Notes: a model not told the origin generated them from the letters alone. A stretch of 64,000 nt of DNA from Desulfitibacter alkalitolerans DSM 16504 (GCF_000620305.1 NZ_KK211102.1:146504-210503), one strand, 5' to 3'; counted from the stretch's first letter, positions 8,810-17,443 are shown. Translations and numbers: made by a program.

Positions 8810-8844
8810 TTTCAGATGAAGAAGTCAAGTCTATTTAAACAAGA

Positions 8845-8873
8845 AAAGGATGAATTAAAAGTATTCATCCTTT
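8845..8873 (-). terminator. Intra-operon terminator between pstS and pstC
   Basis: AAAGGATGAAT / ATTCATCCTTT is an 11-bp perfect stem with a 7-nt loop, followed on the minus strand by TCTTGTTT. It would give more pstS than pstCAB message, as expected for a binding protein. Confidence 0.8.
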
Positions 8874-8910
8874 CCCCTCTATAAAGACTATTTTTAGTAA
8901 TAATCTCTTA

Positions 8911-9789
8911 TTATTTTACTGGCACTAAACCACTTTCTGTCACAACTTTTTGGCCTTCATCACTTAAAACAAAATCTACAAAGGCTTGGGCAACTTCACT
9001 TAATTGGGCATCTTTTTTAACTACATAGTTAAAGGGACGGGCAACTGGGTATTTTTGTGCCTTTACCATTTCTACTGTTGGTTCTACTCCATCTACCATT
9101 AAAGTTTTGATACTATTGTTAATGCCGCCTAATGATATATAGCCAATTGCATTTACATCATTTGAAACTGCTTCTCTAACAGCACCTGTTGAATTTTGAA
9201 TTATAGCTGTACTCACAAACTCATTTTTATCTCCAACAACTATCTCATGAAAAGCACCACGTGTACCAGAGCCTTCTTCCCTGTTAACCACCACTATACT
9301 GGCATCTGCTCCGCCAACCTCGCTCCAGTTAGTTATTTCTCCTCTAAAAATCTTTTGTATGTCTTCAAAGGGCAAATCATTTACAGGGTTCTCTGGATGA
9401 ACAATTACTGCTATGCCATCTATTGCAATTACTATTCCTGTCACACCAATCTCATCAGCTTTTAATTCTCTAGAAGCTGCTCCAATATCTGCTGCTCCAG
9501 ATTCTGCTGCTCTAACACCAGCTCCTGATCCACCACCAGATACCTCTATTCTAACTCCAGAATTTATGGCCATAAAGGCATTTGCCAATTCTTCAGATAT
9601 AGGCTGTACAGAAGTTGAACCTGCAATTTTAACAGTACCACTTAATGCTGGTGTTTCTGGTTTGGGATCTTCTTTAGGTGTTCCTGAATCCTGATTGCCT
9701 TGTCCGCATCCTGCTGCAAAAAGTGCTGCCATTAATAATACTGCTGCTACAAGTAATACTAAGCTTTTTGATCTAAAACCTGTTTTCAT
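8911..9789 (-). CDS. pstS: Phosphate-binding lipoprotein PstS
   Basis: The extracellular phosphate receptor of the Pst importer, 292 residues. A lipoprotein signal peptide ends in the lipobox LFAAGC (Cys28). Next come a low-complexity linker and the PstS domain starting at VKIAGSTSVQPISEELA, with phosphate-contacting stretches (GGGSGAGVRAAESG, about 85-98, and NREEGSGTRGAF). AGGAGGT stands 5 nt before ATG 9789; eleven upstream codons in frame are therefore not used. A PhoP-box promoter lies directly upstream and a terminator directly downstream, so it can be expressed on its own at a high level. Confidence 0.95.
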   Translation of the reverse strand: MKTGFRSKSLVLLVAAVLLMAALFAAGCGQGNQDSGTPKEDPKPETPALSGTVKIAGSTSVQPISEELANAFMAINSGVRIEVSGGGSGAGVRAAESGAADIGAASRELKADEIGVTGIVIAIDGIAVIVHPENPVNDLPFEDIQKIFRGEITNWSEVGGADASIVVVNREEGSGTRGAFHEIVVGDKNEFVSTAIIQNSTGAVREAVSNDVNAIGYISLGGINNSIKTLMVDGVEPTVEMVKAQKYPVARPFNYVVKKDAQLSEVAQAFVDFVLSDEGQKVVTESGLVPVK

Positions 9790-9832
9790 AATAAACCTCC
9801 TCGTATCATCTCTTCGTTTCAAATTCAGTTTA

Positions 9833-9886
9833 ATTATATAAGGTTCTGGTTAACTAAAGATTATGTAAAAGTAAATTTTAGATTAA
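9833..9886 (-). promoter_or_regulatory. PhoP-box promoter of pstS
   Basis: Minus-strand hexamers TTAATC (9886-9881), TTTACT (9875-9870), ATAATC (9864-9859) and TTAACC (9853-9848) repeat every 11 bp. -10 TATAAT (9838-9833) sits at exactly the same distance as in the pstC promoter. Confidence 0.75.
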
Positions 9887-9919
9887 AATAGAGCTCCTGT
9901 ACTTAGGTATACTATTTTG

Positions 9920-11611
9920 TCAAAGTCTAAATTGTTCTACACTTTTTTCCACATTTACTGCCAGACCCTTTAGATTCTCGGCAGCTTCATGAACTAACCC
10001 AATTACTCTAGTTTGCTCTGCCATTATATTGGCGGCACTATTGGACGCCATGGATACTTGTTCAGAATTATTAGAGGAGTTTTCCAGGTTGCTTACCATT
10101 GCATGGGACATGGTTTGCATTTCATTTGTGGCTGACACTACTTTTTCTAAATCATCATTGATATTATTAATGGATCCCCTAATCCTTTTAAACTTTTCAT
10201 GGGTTTCTAAAACTATTTTCTTCCCTTTTTCAGTTTCATTTACTGTATTATTCATAAAAATTCCAGCTTTTTCTGTATAATTCCCAACATACTTGGCTAG
10301 CTCAGCAATTTCAAGGGAGGAACGATTGGTATCTTCAGTAAGCTTTCTAACTTCTTCTGCCACTACTGCAAAGCCCAGACCATGTTTGCCAGCCCTTGCA
10401 GCTTCTATAGCTGCATTTAAGGATAACAAAGCAGTAAACTCGGCTATTTCTTTAATCCCATCAGTAATTTCAGTGATTTTTTGAGAACGTTTTCCTAGCT
10501 CTTCAATTATAATAGAGGTTTCATTAACAATCTCTGAAATGTTGATTATTTGCTGGCCCATTGCATCCATGGAGCTTATGCCTAACTCTGCATCAGTATT
10601 TACTTGAGTGGTAGCCATTTTCATGCGCATAATGTCTTCAGACAATTTTTCTACTACCAGATTAAAGGTTTTAGCAGCATTTGCAATTTCGTTAGTATTA
10701 ACAGTTTGCTGTTGATTAGCTGCGGCAACTTCTCCCACATTTACTAAGCACTGCCTACTATTTTCCAATACTTCATTTGTTGCAGCTGTGAGCGAGCTAG
10801 ATGCATCTTTAACATCTGCCGCAACCACCTTGGTTTGTCCCACAACATGTGCCAATTTATTAACCATGCTTTCAAACTTGTTTGCTAGCTTGCCTACCTC
10901 ATCTTTTCTATGTGACAGGCCAGTATTAGCTGTCAAATAGCCCTGCTCAACCTGCTCCATATTAGAAATTATTTTGTCAATAGGCCTAAAAATATGTCTG
11001 GCTAACATTAATATTACTAAAATGCTTATCAACAAGGCGACCATACCAGTATAAAGCAGCTTTTTACTTTGTTCTGCAAGCATCTGGTCTAATTGTTCCA
11101 TGGGTATGCCTACTGACCACATGCCTATAATTTCCCCATTTTTTTCCCTGATTGGCCAAAACCCTGTCAAATACACCTGTTCATTAATGTGCACCATGCC
11201 TATATATTCTTTGCCTTGCTGCAAAACCTGCTCCTCTACATAAGCATCAGTAATATCTCCAATACCTCTCTCTCCACTTTCGTTGCGAGCAGTTGTAATA
11301 ATACTTTTGTTCCCTTGATAGACTGTTACTAGATCTCCAGTCAAGATTGCCAGCCGGTCTACTATGTCAATGTTATTATTTATCTTAATGTTTGCCTTGT
11401 ACATTTCTCCATCTTTGATATACCACTGCCCAGGAAATGTTCTGTCTAATATTTCTCTTGTAACAAAAATGTCATAATGCAGTTTCTTATATGTAGCCTC
11501 TATTACACCGTCTTTTATCACCTTGCCGGAAACCATACCGCTTGCTATTAAAACACATATAATTAAAATCATTGTTGCTGAGGTAAGCTTAGTTTTTAAA
11601 GAAATTGTCAA
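9920..11611 (-). CDS. Methyl-accepting chemotaxis protein with extracytoplasmic sensor
   Basis: A 563-residue transmembrane chemoreceptor. Membrane helices lie at about 10-30 and 185-205. Between them is a Cache-type sensor region with GIVMxW-like text (YIGMVHINEQVYLTGFWPIREKNGEIIGMWSVGIP). A HAMP domain follows (about 205-260), then the cytoplasmic signalling domain whose tip is EFTALLSLNAAIEAARAG..GFAVVAEEVRKLTEDT (about 395-435). It starts with TTG 9-10 nt after GGGAG. The ligand is not predictable. It is located just upstream of pstS on the same strand without an obvious terminator between, but no chemotaxis genes are nearby, so it is probably a dispersed receptor gene. Confidence 0.92.
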   Translation of the reverse strand: MTISLKTKLTSATMILIICVLIASGMVSGKVIKDGVIEATYKKLHYDIFVTREILDRTFPGQWYIKDGEMYKANIKINNNIDIVDRLAILTGDLVTVYQGNKSIITTARNESGERGIGDITDAYVEEQVLQQGKEYIGMVHINEQVYLTGFWPIREKNGEIIGMWSVGIPMEQLDQMLAEQSKKLLYTGMVALLISILVILMLARHIFRPIDKIISNMEQVEQGYLTANTGLSHRKDEVGKLANKFESMVNKLAHVVGQTKVVAADVKDASSSLTAATNEVLENSRQCLVNVGEVAAANQQQTVNTNEIANAAKTFNLVVEKLSEDIMRMKMATTQVNTDAELGISSMDAMGQQIINISEIVNETSIIIEELGKRSQKITEITDGIKEIAEFTALLSLNAAIEAARAGKHGLGFAVVAEEVRKLTEDTNRSSLEIAELAKYVGNYTEKAGIFMNNTVNETEKGKKIVLETHEKFKRIRGSINNINDDLEKVVSATNEMQTMSHAMVSNLENSSNNSEQVSMASNSAANIMAEQTRVIGLVHEAAENLKGLAVNVEKSVEQFRL

Positions 11612-11719
11612 AGATTATCAACTCCCAATAAAATATAATGTTTTGAATTACGGCTTTATATTTTAAAATTTTACATAAAAAACTTTAAGTTTAGCTTAAA
11701 TTCCTATTAAATAACAAAA

Positions 11720-11761
11720 AAGATCTAGAAGTTTTTTGCCAATACCAAACTCCTAGATCTT
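11720..11761 (-). terminator. Terminator after the radical SAM gene
   Basis: AAGATCTAG.AGTTT and AAACT.CTAGATCTT form a long stem with one mismatch. On the minus strand it ends in TTTTTTGTTATTT. Confidence 0.85.
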
Positions 11762-11823
11762 AAGAGTAATTACTGTCGTAAATATAAAGTCTACATGGTT
11801 CTAATTCTCCCATCAGCTTGTTC

Positions 11824-12792
11824 TTATACCTGCAAATCAAAACCTGCCTTCAGGTATCTCAATGCCTTCCCATTGAGGTAGTTGCATTTTTTGCCCTGGT
11901 AGGTATCATGTTCTTCCAGCCTTGACTCAATAAGCTCTTTAATTTTCCACCAGCTTGTATCCCAGTTGCTAAAAAGCAACTTGCCCTTTGGACCCTTACC
12001 TACCAGCCTTTGTACTACCGTATCAGGATGGAGGTGTTCTAAAAAAGTTACAACCCTGTCCACATATTCGTCCAGGGAAACAATGGTAAACTCCTTGTCC
12101 AGGTACTGACGTCCCAGCAGGGTTTTTTCAACTATGTACAAGGAATGGAGCTTAACATAGTCTATACCCAGGGCAGAAACGATCTTGGCATTTTCAACAA
12201 CGTCTAGTTCAGTATCTCCTGGAAGGTTTAAAATAATATGGGTACATATCCTAATATTTCTTTTTTTTATTCTGATAACAGCATCTAAAAATTCCGCCAG
12301 GGTATGTCCCCTATTTAGTCTGCTTAGGGTATGATAATTGACTGACTGTAAGCCAAGCTCAATATCCACCTCCAGCTTTTTTTTAGTTTTTAACTGGTAG
12401 AGAAAGTCTAGATACCTGTCATTAATACAGTCCGGTCTTGTGGACAAAGAAATCCCTATAATGTCCTCTTCATTTGCTGCTGTTTCTACTTCCTCTACAA
12501 ATTGGGCATAAGGTTTATAGGTGTTTGTAAAAGCTTGAAAATAAACAATAAACTTATCAGACCCAAATCTCTTGCGAAAAAAAGCCTGGTTTTTACGAAT
12601 CTGCTCCTGTATGGATAAAGTGTTGGAAAGACACTCAAAACCAGCTCCCTCTTCATCGCAAAAGGTACATCCTCCGTGGCTGATTACACCATCTCTATTA
12701 GGGCAGGTTCCCGGAAGATTTACAGGTACCTTATATACTTTTTCTCCATACCTTTCTATCAGGTGCTTTGAATAAATCCTGTATCGATCCAA
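11824..12792 (-). CDS. Radical SAM protein, TIGR01212 / YhcC family
   Basis: A 322-residue radical SAM enzyme of the YhcC-like family of unknown reaction. The cluster motif is CPNRDGVISHGGCTFC near residues 30-45, with the longer spacing typical of this family rather than CxxxCxxC. Other family signatures are FQAFTNTY, STRPDCI, ELGLQS and HIILNLPGDT. Two TTG starts are 6 bp apart; AGGAG has a normal 8-nt spacing only to the second, at 12792. It lies 18 bp downstream of panC on the same strand and ends at a strong terminator, so the two probably form an operon. No functional link to pantothenate synthesis is known. Confidence 0.88.
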   Translation of the reverse strand: MDRYRIYSKHLIERYGEKVYKVPVNLPGTCPNRDGVISHGGCTFCDEEGAGFECLSNTLSIQEQIRKNQAFFRKRFGSDKFIVYFQAFTNTYKPYAQFVEEVETAANEEDIIGISLSTRPDCINDRYLDFLYQLKTKKKLEVDIELGLQSVNYHTLSRLNRGHTLAEFLDAVIRIKKRNIRICTHIILNLPGDTELDVVENAKIVSALGIDYVKLHSLYIVEKTLLGRQYLDKEFTIVSLDEYVDRVVTFLEHLHPDTVVQRLVGKGPKGKLLFSNWDTSWWKIKELIESRLEEHDTYQGKKCNYLNGKALRYLKAGFDLQV

Positions 12793-12810
12793 TGGCAAAA
12801 CTCCTTTGCT

Positions 12811-13656
12811 TTATACCCTTAAGACTATATTATCAATAAGACGTGCAGGCCCTACCTTTACTGCCGTGGCAATCATGAATTCTCCTCTAAGCTCTTCCAA
12901 TGGAGAAAGGTCATCTGTACTTCTAATGTCTATGTATTGTAAATCAGCCAGGGGCTCTTTTAATATATTATTCTTGCCAGCTTCCAGGAGAAGCGAGACA
13001 TTCCTTTCCCCCTCTAGAATCATTTCCTCAAGAAGCTTTAAGGTTTGGTAAAGTATTGGAGCTGCTTGCCTCTCAACTGGACTGAGATAAGCATTCCTTG
13101 AGCTCATTGCCACTCCATCCTCTTCCCTTACAGTGGGTATAACTTCTATGGGAATGTCTAGATCAAGGTCCTGCACCATTTTTTTTATGATAATTACCTG
13201 CTGTCCATCCTTTTGTCCAAAGAAGGCCTCATCAGGCTTAACAATGTTAAACAGCTTTAATACAACTGTAGCAACTCCCCGGAAGTGTCCAGGTCTATGC
13301 TCCCCACACAGGACATTGGACAAGCCTTCTACTTCAACGTAGGTTTTATAGCCTTTGGGATACATGTCATTAATAGTAGGCATAAAAACCGCCTTTACTC
13401 CTATCTCCTTTGCCAAATCCAAATCCCGCTGCAAATTCTTTGGATAACTATCAAAATCCTCTGCAGGTCCAAACTGGGCTGGATTTACAAAGAGACTCAC
13501 TATAGTAGCATGCCCCTTTTCCAAAGAGCGCCTCATAAGTTCAAGATGCCCATCATGAAAGTATCCCATTGTGGGAACCAGACCTATAGTCTGTCCCTGC
13601 TTTTTTAGCTCACTAATGCAGCTTTTAGTATCCCTTATAGTTTTTAATATTTCCAT
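12811..13656 (-). CDS. panC: Pantothenate synthetase
   Basis: PanC joins pantoate and beta-alanine with ATP to make pantothenate, the precursor of coenzyme A. The 281-residue protein has the nucleotidyltransferase motif in VPTMGYFHDGHLELM (about 26-40), FVNPAQFGPAEDFDSYP (about 57-73), GQKDGQQ and a KMSKS-like VAMSSRNAYLS (about 182-192). panB and panD are not adjacent. A folded leader ending in a terminator lies 45 bp upstream, so expression may be controlled by premature termination. Confidence 0.96.
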   Translation of the reverse strand: MEILKTIRDTKSCISELKKQGQTIGLVPTMGYFHDGHLELMRRSLEKGHATIVSLFVNPAQFGPAEDFDSYPKNLQRDLDLAKEIGVKAVFMPTINDMYPKGYKTYVEVEGLSNVLCGEHRPGHFRGVATVVLKLFNIVKPDEAFFGQKDGQQVIIIKKMVQDLDLDIPIEVIPTVREEDGVAMSSRNAYLSPVERQAAPILYQTLKLLEEMILEGERNVSLLLEAGKNNILKEPLADLQYIDIRSTDDLSPLEELRGEFMIATAVKVGPARLIDNIVLRV

Positions 13657-13700
13657 TTAATCTCTATCCTCCCTTAATCATCTTTCTAAACCAAATAAAA

Positions 13701-13768
13701 TAACTTCAGGAAAAACCTGAAGTTAAATACCTTAAAGTCTTTCCGTCTCCTACCATGTTGGCTTTAAG
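13701..13768 (-). ncRNA. Structured leader with terminator upstream of panC (pan-motif candidate)
   Basis: On the minus strand a stem CTTAAAG (13768-13762) / CTTTAAG (13737-13731) encloses GCC..GG and GGAGACGG segments. It is followed 5 nt later by a terminator stem TAACTTCAGG / CCTGAAGTTA (13725-13716 / 13710-13701) with TTTTATTT after it. No gene lies upstream that this could terminate, so it is a leader attenuator. The pan RNA motif is known upstream of pantothenate genes in Firmicutes; the match is by position and hairpin form, not by checked consensus. Confidence 0.5.
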
Positions 13769-13823
13769 CGGATTTCTCTTACCTTTTATTATGCTGATTT
13801 AGCAAATTATTAGTAGTATGGTT

Positions 13824-13866
13824 CATTTAGATACCATCTAAATGTAATTTTATCATAAAATTACAT
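13824..13866. promoter_or_regulatory. Two overlapping perfect palindromes (operator candidates)
   Basis: Palindrome 1: CATTTAGAT (13824-13832) - ACC - ATCTAAATG (13836-13844). Palindrome 2: ATGTAATTTTAT (13842-13853) - C - ATAAAATTACAT (13855-13866). They share ATG and lie in the divergent gap between panC and the membrane hydrolase. There is no T-run, so operators are more likely than terminators. The rest of the gap (13867-14085) is AT-rich with no gene seen. Confidence 0.55.
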
Positions 13867-14085
13867 GAATAAACAATTATCTTATTACTATTACTGTATA
13901 ACTATTACAGAAATAAATAGTTGTCATCAAAAAGAGAATCTTTGATATATTTTACAGTATAAAAGAAAAAAATATAAGCCAAAGTAAAATACGGGTAAAA
14001 AATTAATAAATTTATTGTAAAAAAGGTGCAAATCTGGACAAAACATGGTAGGATATTAAACAGGTATGAAGGAGTGATGAAACCC

Positions 14086-14790
14086 ATGGACATGATTACC
14101 CACTCCCTGGCTGGATTAGCCTTGGGAACACTTTCCGGTGAGCCAATATCTCTGACTAATCCAATTTATCTAAGTGCAATGCTTGGTGCAGTGGCACCCG
14201 ATATAGATGTACTCTGGGGATACAGAAAATTTAAAAGAAGAAGAGATTTGCCTAAATGGCTGCAGCATCGGGCTATTACCCATTCTCTCGTTGGTATGCC
14301 TATCCTCGCCGGCAGTATTGCTTTAGGACTGCATCTTATATTTCCTCAAACTAGCTTTTGGCTGTTATTTCTTTTTTCACTAATTGGAGCCTTTTCCCAC
14401 AGCCTTTTAGATCTGATGAACTGCTATGGCGTGAATATACTGTGGCCTATCAAGAAAAAAGCTTACTCATTGAACATAATACCCCTTATTGACCCAGTTC
14501 TAGTAACATTCTTCTTATTAATGATAGGCTCTGTTAATTTTATAAATAGCTTACCCCCTGCGCTGCTTTTAACCTCAGTTATGTACATTGGGTTAAGATG
14601 GGTTTTCTTTGCACGTGCAAGAAATGCAATGTCTCTGCATTATGCAGTAGCACCAGATGCCATCCAAATGATTCCTCCTCCTATCAGCTTAACTAAATGG
14701 GATTTTTCTATTGAGGAAGAAGAGGATATATCTGGTCAGGTTAAATGTTTTCCAAGGTTTAGTGTTATGGAGGAAAACAGGGAAAACTAA
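14086..14790 (+). CDS. Membrane-bound metal-dependent hydrolase, YdjM/DUF457 family
   Basis: A protein of about 234 residues with several hydrophobic helices and the family's polar motifs: MITHSLAGLALG at the N-terminus, GAVAPDIDVLWG (about 40-51), HRAITHSLVG (about 68-77) and GAFSHSLLDLMNCYGV (about 110-125). These His/Asp residues form the putative metal site of the YdjM (LexA-regulated, phospholipase C-like) family, whose substrate is unknown. AAGGAG is 2 nt before ATG 14077 and 11 nt before ATG 14086; the latter was preferred with little certainty. It is a monocistronic unit facing a bidirectional terminator. Confidence 0.82.
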   Translation: MDMITHSLAGLALGTLSGEPISLTNPIYLSAMLGAVAPDIDVLWGYRKFKRRRDLPKWLQHRAITHSLVGMPILAGSIALGLHLIFPQTSFWLLFLFSLIGAFSHSLLDLMNCYGVNILWPIKKKAYSLNIIPLIDPVLVTFFLLMIGSVNFINSLPPALLLTSVMYIGLRWVFFARARNAMSLHYAVAPDAIQMIPPPISLTKWDFSIEEEEDISGQVKCFPRFSVMEENREN

Positions 14791-14806
14791 ATGAAGCAAA
14801 AACATT

Positions 14807-14842
14807 AAGAGTCAGCCTATCTTGAAAAATAAGCTGACTCTT
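14807..14842. terminator. Bidirectional terminator between convergent genes
   Basis: AAGAGTCAGC / GCTGACTCTT stem, with TTATATTA following on the plus strand and TTAATGTTTTTGC on the minus strand. Confidence 0.85.
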
Positions 14843-14853
14843 TTATATTATAA

Positions 14854-15957
14854 CTAACTTCTAAATAAATTGTTTGCTAGCTTTTGATAACCCCTCACAT
14901 TTGCGTGCTGGGGACCTTCCACCAGTTTCATGTTTGGGAAAGACTTGAGAATAAAGTTGTTTAAGGCTTTACCACCGCCTCCTGTTAGAAAAATAATGTC
15001 ATAATCTCTATAGTTCCAATAGGAGTTAATGTCCATGACGATTTTATTGGCTATCTTTTCATAAACTTCATTCATGATATGAGAGATATCTTGATTTTTA
15101 CCTGCTACCCTTAACCAACCACTCTCAAATATCTCGTCTAACTCAAATACCTCTTTGTCTACCCCATATTCCTTTCTAAAATAATTGGAAATCATTCTGT
15201 ATGCACTTGATAAAGCAGTAGTATTTGAAAAGCTTAAGTGTTCCAGCAGCTCCATCTTGTTTATAGCAGCAAACCCCGTGGTTTTATAGCCAATATCTAT
15301 AATTCCTACTGTCATATCTGCCAGGTCTTTATTTGCTATTCCACCTGAATTGTTTAGAAGCTGATCATAAAGGGTTCCAAAGGGCTGGGGTATTATATGA
15401 ACCTTTTTTATATTGAACCTTCTAACCTTTTCTGACCTGTCCCCTACAAAGACTACATCATGATGCCCAACAAGCATATCAGCCCAGTCCTTTTGTTCAG
15501 CATATTGGTTAATTGGCAGTCCCGTAACTATGTTAAATGTTTCATTTTCCCATTTATTCAGCATCCCAACTGCAGTGAGCATTAAAATCCTTGCATTCCT
15601 GTCATTGACCTTTTGCATATCCAGAGAACGTGAGGCAACATCACTTTGCCTGAGGGCTAATTCTCCAACAAAGTAGGACTCTTTATTTAATTTGACTGCA
15701 ATATTCTTGGTATCCCAGTTATCTCTAGCAAAACTAAGTGATGAAGTATATTGTAGCTCTCTACCTAAACCAACGATACTAGGAAACTTAATCTCTCCGC
15801 TAGAATCGATTAATTTAACATATCCATATCCCAGGTCAATTCCAATGTTTCTTTGGGAATGCTCAAAGCTCTTCTCGTTATTTGTTACTGGTTGCATCTT
15901 TTCAGCCTCTTCGACAATATCCCCGTTATTTTCGGTTTTATTTGGAAAATTAAACAT
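14854..15957 (-). CDS. Actin-like ATPase, ParM/StbA-type
   Basis: A 367-residue member of the actin/Hsp70 ATPase fold resembling plasmid-segregation ParM and the chromosomal ParM-like proteins of Clostridia. The phosphate-1 loop is IGIDLGYGYVKLID (about 38-51), phosphate-2 VGIIDIGYKTTGFA (about 217-230), and the adenosine loop IIFLTGGGGKAL (about 322-333). The C-terminus ANVRGYQKLAN is typical. The first 35 residues are a charged, probably unstructured extension. GGGGGTA precedes the ATG. There is no parR-type adaptor or centromere-like repeat nearby. Such solitary genes may act in DNA or cell organisation; the role here is unknown. Confidence 0.82.
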   Translation of the reverse strand: MFNFPNKTENNGDIVEEAEKMQPVTNNEKSFEHSQRNIGIDLGYGYVKLIDSSGEIKFPSIVGLGRELQYTSSLSFARDNWDTKNIAVKLNKESYFVGELALRQSDVASRSLDMQKVNDRNARILMLTAVGMLNKWENETFNIVTGLPINQYAEQKDWADMLVGHHDVVFVGDRSEKVRRFNIKKVHIIPQPFGTLYDQLLNNSGGIANKDLADMTVGIIDIGYKTTGFAAINKMELLEHLSFSNTTALSSAYRMISNYFRKEYGVDKEVFELDEIFESGWLRVAGKNQDISHIMNEVYEKIANKIVMDINSYWNYRDYDIIFLTGGGGKALNNFILKSFPNMKLVEGPQHANVRGYQKLANNLFRS

Positions 15958-16055
15958 TTTATACCCCCAAAACCTTTTGGCTAAAAAGTACCATATTATT
16001 GCATAATTTTATATAGGACCAAGGTCCTGTTTGTTATATCTTCCTAGGAATAAAT

Positions 16056-16077
16056 AAAGGAACCCAAGGGTTCCTTT
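16056..16077 (-). terminator. Terminator after pssA
   Basis: AAAGGAACCC / GGGTTCCTTT with a 2-nt loop as drawn, followed on the minus strand by ATTTATTCC. Confidence 0.75.
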
Positions 16078-16118
16078 AATTTGCAAATTTAATATTTTAA
16101 ACCTGCAGCATCTGTTCA

Positions 16119-16811
16119 TCAAGAAGTGTAGAACAGTCTTGCCAGCTTGGGAATAGGTACAACATGCAGTCCTAAACCCAGGCACATATAGCCAACTAAC
16201 ATATTCATGAGCATGGCACTAGGATTGCTTAAGGCTAGCACCAGGCATGCCCCAATAAATCCTATGATAAACTTGGCTTGAAAGGGTGTAGCTCTCTTGA
16301 AATTGGGATACTTTACAGTACTGACCATAAGATATGCAACTAAAAGTACTATTGGAATATACACCAGGCTTGGAGTGCTTGCTCCAGCCAATACAAAGGA
16401 AATTAATGTTCCTCCCCCTGCAGTAATTGGAAGTCCTGTAAAGTAATTAGAGGGAACTTCGCTATCAAATGCATTAAAACGTGCCAGGCGTACAGCACCA
16501 CAAACAGGGAAAATTGCTGCTACAACAACACCAAGAATACCATACTCAGTCAGATGCATCTGATAAATAAGCAGGGCTGGTGTTACTCCAAAGGAAATCA
16601 AATCAGCCAGCGAATCTAATTCCTTTCCCATGGGATTGTCTACTGCTATTTTCCTTGCCAGCCTACCGTCAACTCCATCTAAGATCATACCTAAAAATAT
16701 TAAGAAAGCAGCAACAACAAATTGCTCTCGTATAATCAATATAATTGCGTAAAACCCTAGTATAAGATTTATAAGGGTTACCGAGTTTGGTAACCATGCT
16801 TTGTTTCTCAA
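16119..16811 (-). CDS. pssA: CDP-diacylglycerol-serine O-phosphatidyltransferase
   Basis: This membrane enzyme makes phosphatidylserine from CDP-diacylglycerol and L-serine. The CDP-alcohol phosphotransferase signature DG-x2-AR-x8-G-x3-D-x3-D is complete in DGVDGRLARK..GKELDSLAD (about residues 45-70). About six hydrophobic segments follow. GTG 16820 overlaps the ribosome site GGGAGG; TTG 16811 has correct spacing and forms a TTGA overlap with the psd stop, so I chose TTG (230 residues). Coupled translation with psd makes phosphatidylethanolamine synthesis one unit. Confidence 0.94.
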   Translation of the reverse strand: MRNKAWLPNSVTLINLILGFYAIILIIREQFVVAAFLIFLGMILDGVDGRLARKIAVDNPMGKELDSLADLISFGVTPALLIYQMHLTEYGILGVVVAAIFPVCGAVRLARFNAFDSEVPSNYFTGLPITAGGGTLISFVLAGASTPSLVYIPIVLLVAYLMVSTVKYPNFKRATPFQAKFIIGFIGACLVLALSNPSAMLMNMLVGYMCLGLGLHVVPIPKLARLFYTS

Positions 16812-17443
16812 CCTCTCCACCTCCCAATAATTGTTTCTCCCCCCTTAACCCTATCACCCTCCTTTACCATAATTTCTGCTTCCAAAGGTACATACAGTTC
16901 GGTGCATGAGCCAAATCTAATAAGCCCCAGCTTATGACCTTTTCCCACAGACATTCCTGGCTGTACCCTGCAGACTATTCTACGAGCAATAAGTCCGGCT
17001 ATCTGTACCACTAATACAGATAGGTTCTTGCCTTCAATAAAAATCTTGTTTCTTTCATTTAATTTACCTGCCTCAGGCTTGTTTGCAGGTATAAACTTCC
17101 CAGCAGTATAGCGCACATCCTTAATCTCACCTGCTATAGGTGACCTATTAATATGCACATCAAACACTGACAAAAAAATGGTAACCTTTTTAACCTCAGA
17201 GTTAAAAAACTCTTTTTCCTCAACAATATCCACTCCCATTACCTTACCATCAGCAGGCGAAACTATGGCACTTTCCTCTCCAGGTATATCCCTGTGGGGG
17301 TCTCTAAAGAACAGGGCTGCTCCAACAGTTAGTATTCCTAGAAGAACAGCTAAAACAGGCTCCCAAAAATATGCTATAATAGTTGCTGCAAAAAAAATTA
17401 AAGTTGGTACTATAAATTCCCTATCAAAAGACATTTTTTTCAT
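16808..17443 (-). CDS. psd: Phosphatidylserine decarboxylase proenzyme (short type)
   Basis: Psd converts phosphatidylserine to phosphatidylethanolamine and cleaves itself to form a pyruvoyl cofactor. The 211-residue protein has two N-terminal membrane segments (about 12-45), the motif FFRDPHR (about 45-51), SPADGKV, and DVHINRSPIAGE. The processing site GS is in LIRFGSCTELYVP near residue 178. The short length (about 210) matches the archaeal/clostridial-type PSD rather than the E. coli form of about 320. AGGAG lies 11 nt before ATG 17443; an upstream in-frame extension lacks such a site. Confidence 0.93.
   Translation of the reverse strand: MKKMSFDREFIVPTLIFFAATIIAYFWEPVLAVLLGILTVGAALFFRDPHRDIPGEESAIVSPADGKVMGVDIVEEKEFFNSEVKKVTIFLSVFDVHINRSPIAGEIKDVRYTAGKFIPANKPEAGKLNERNKIFIEGKNLSVLVVQIAGLIARRIVCRVQPGMSVGKGHKLGLIRFGSCTELYVPLEAEIMVKEGDRVKGGETIIGRWRG

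Noticed and set aside
13701-13770. Known riboswitch classes (TPP, SAM, cyclic di-GMP, T-box, THF, preQ1) for the panC leader
   Set aside because: None of their core conserved bases could be recognised; only the position-based pan motif remains plausible.
13905-14093. Minus-strand 62-codon frame in the panC-hydrolase gap
   Set aside because: Composition is AT-driven (Phe/Ile/Tyr), there is no ribosome site, and it overlaps the start of the hydrolase on the other strand.
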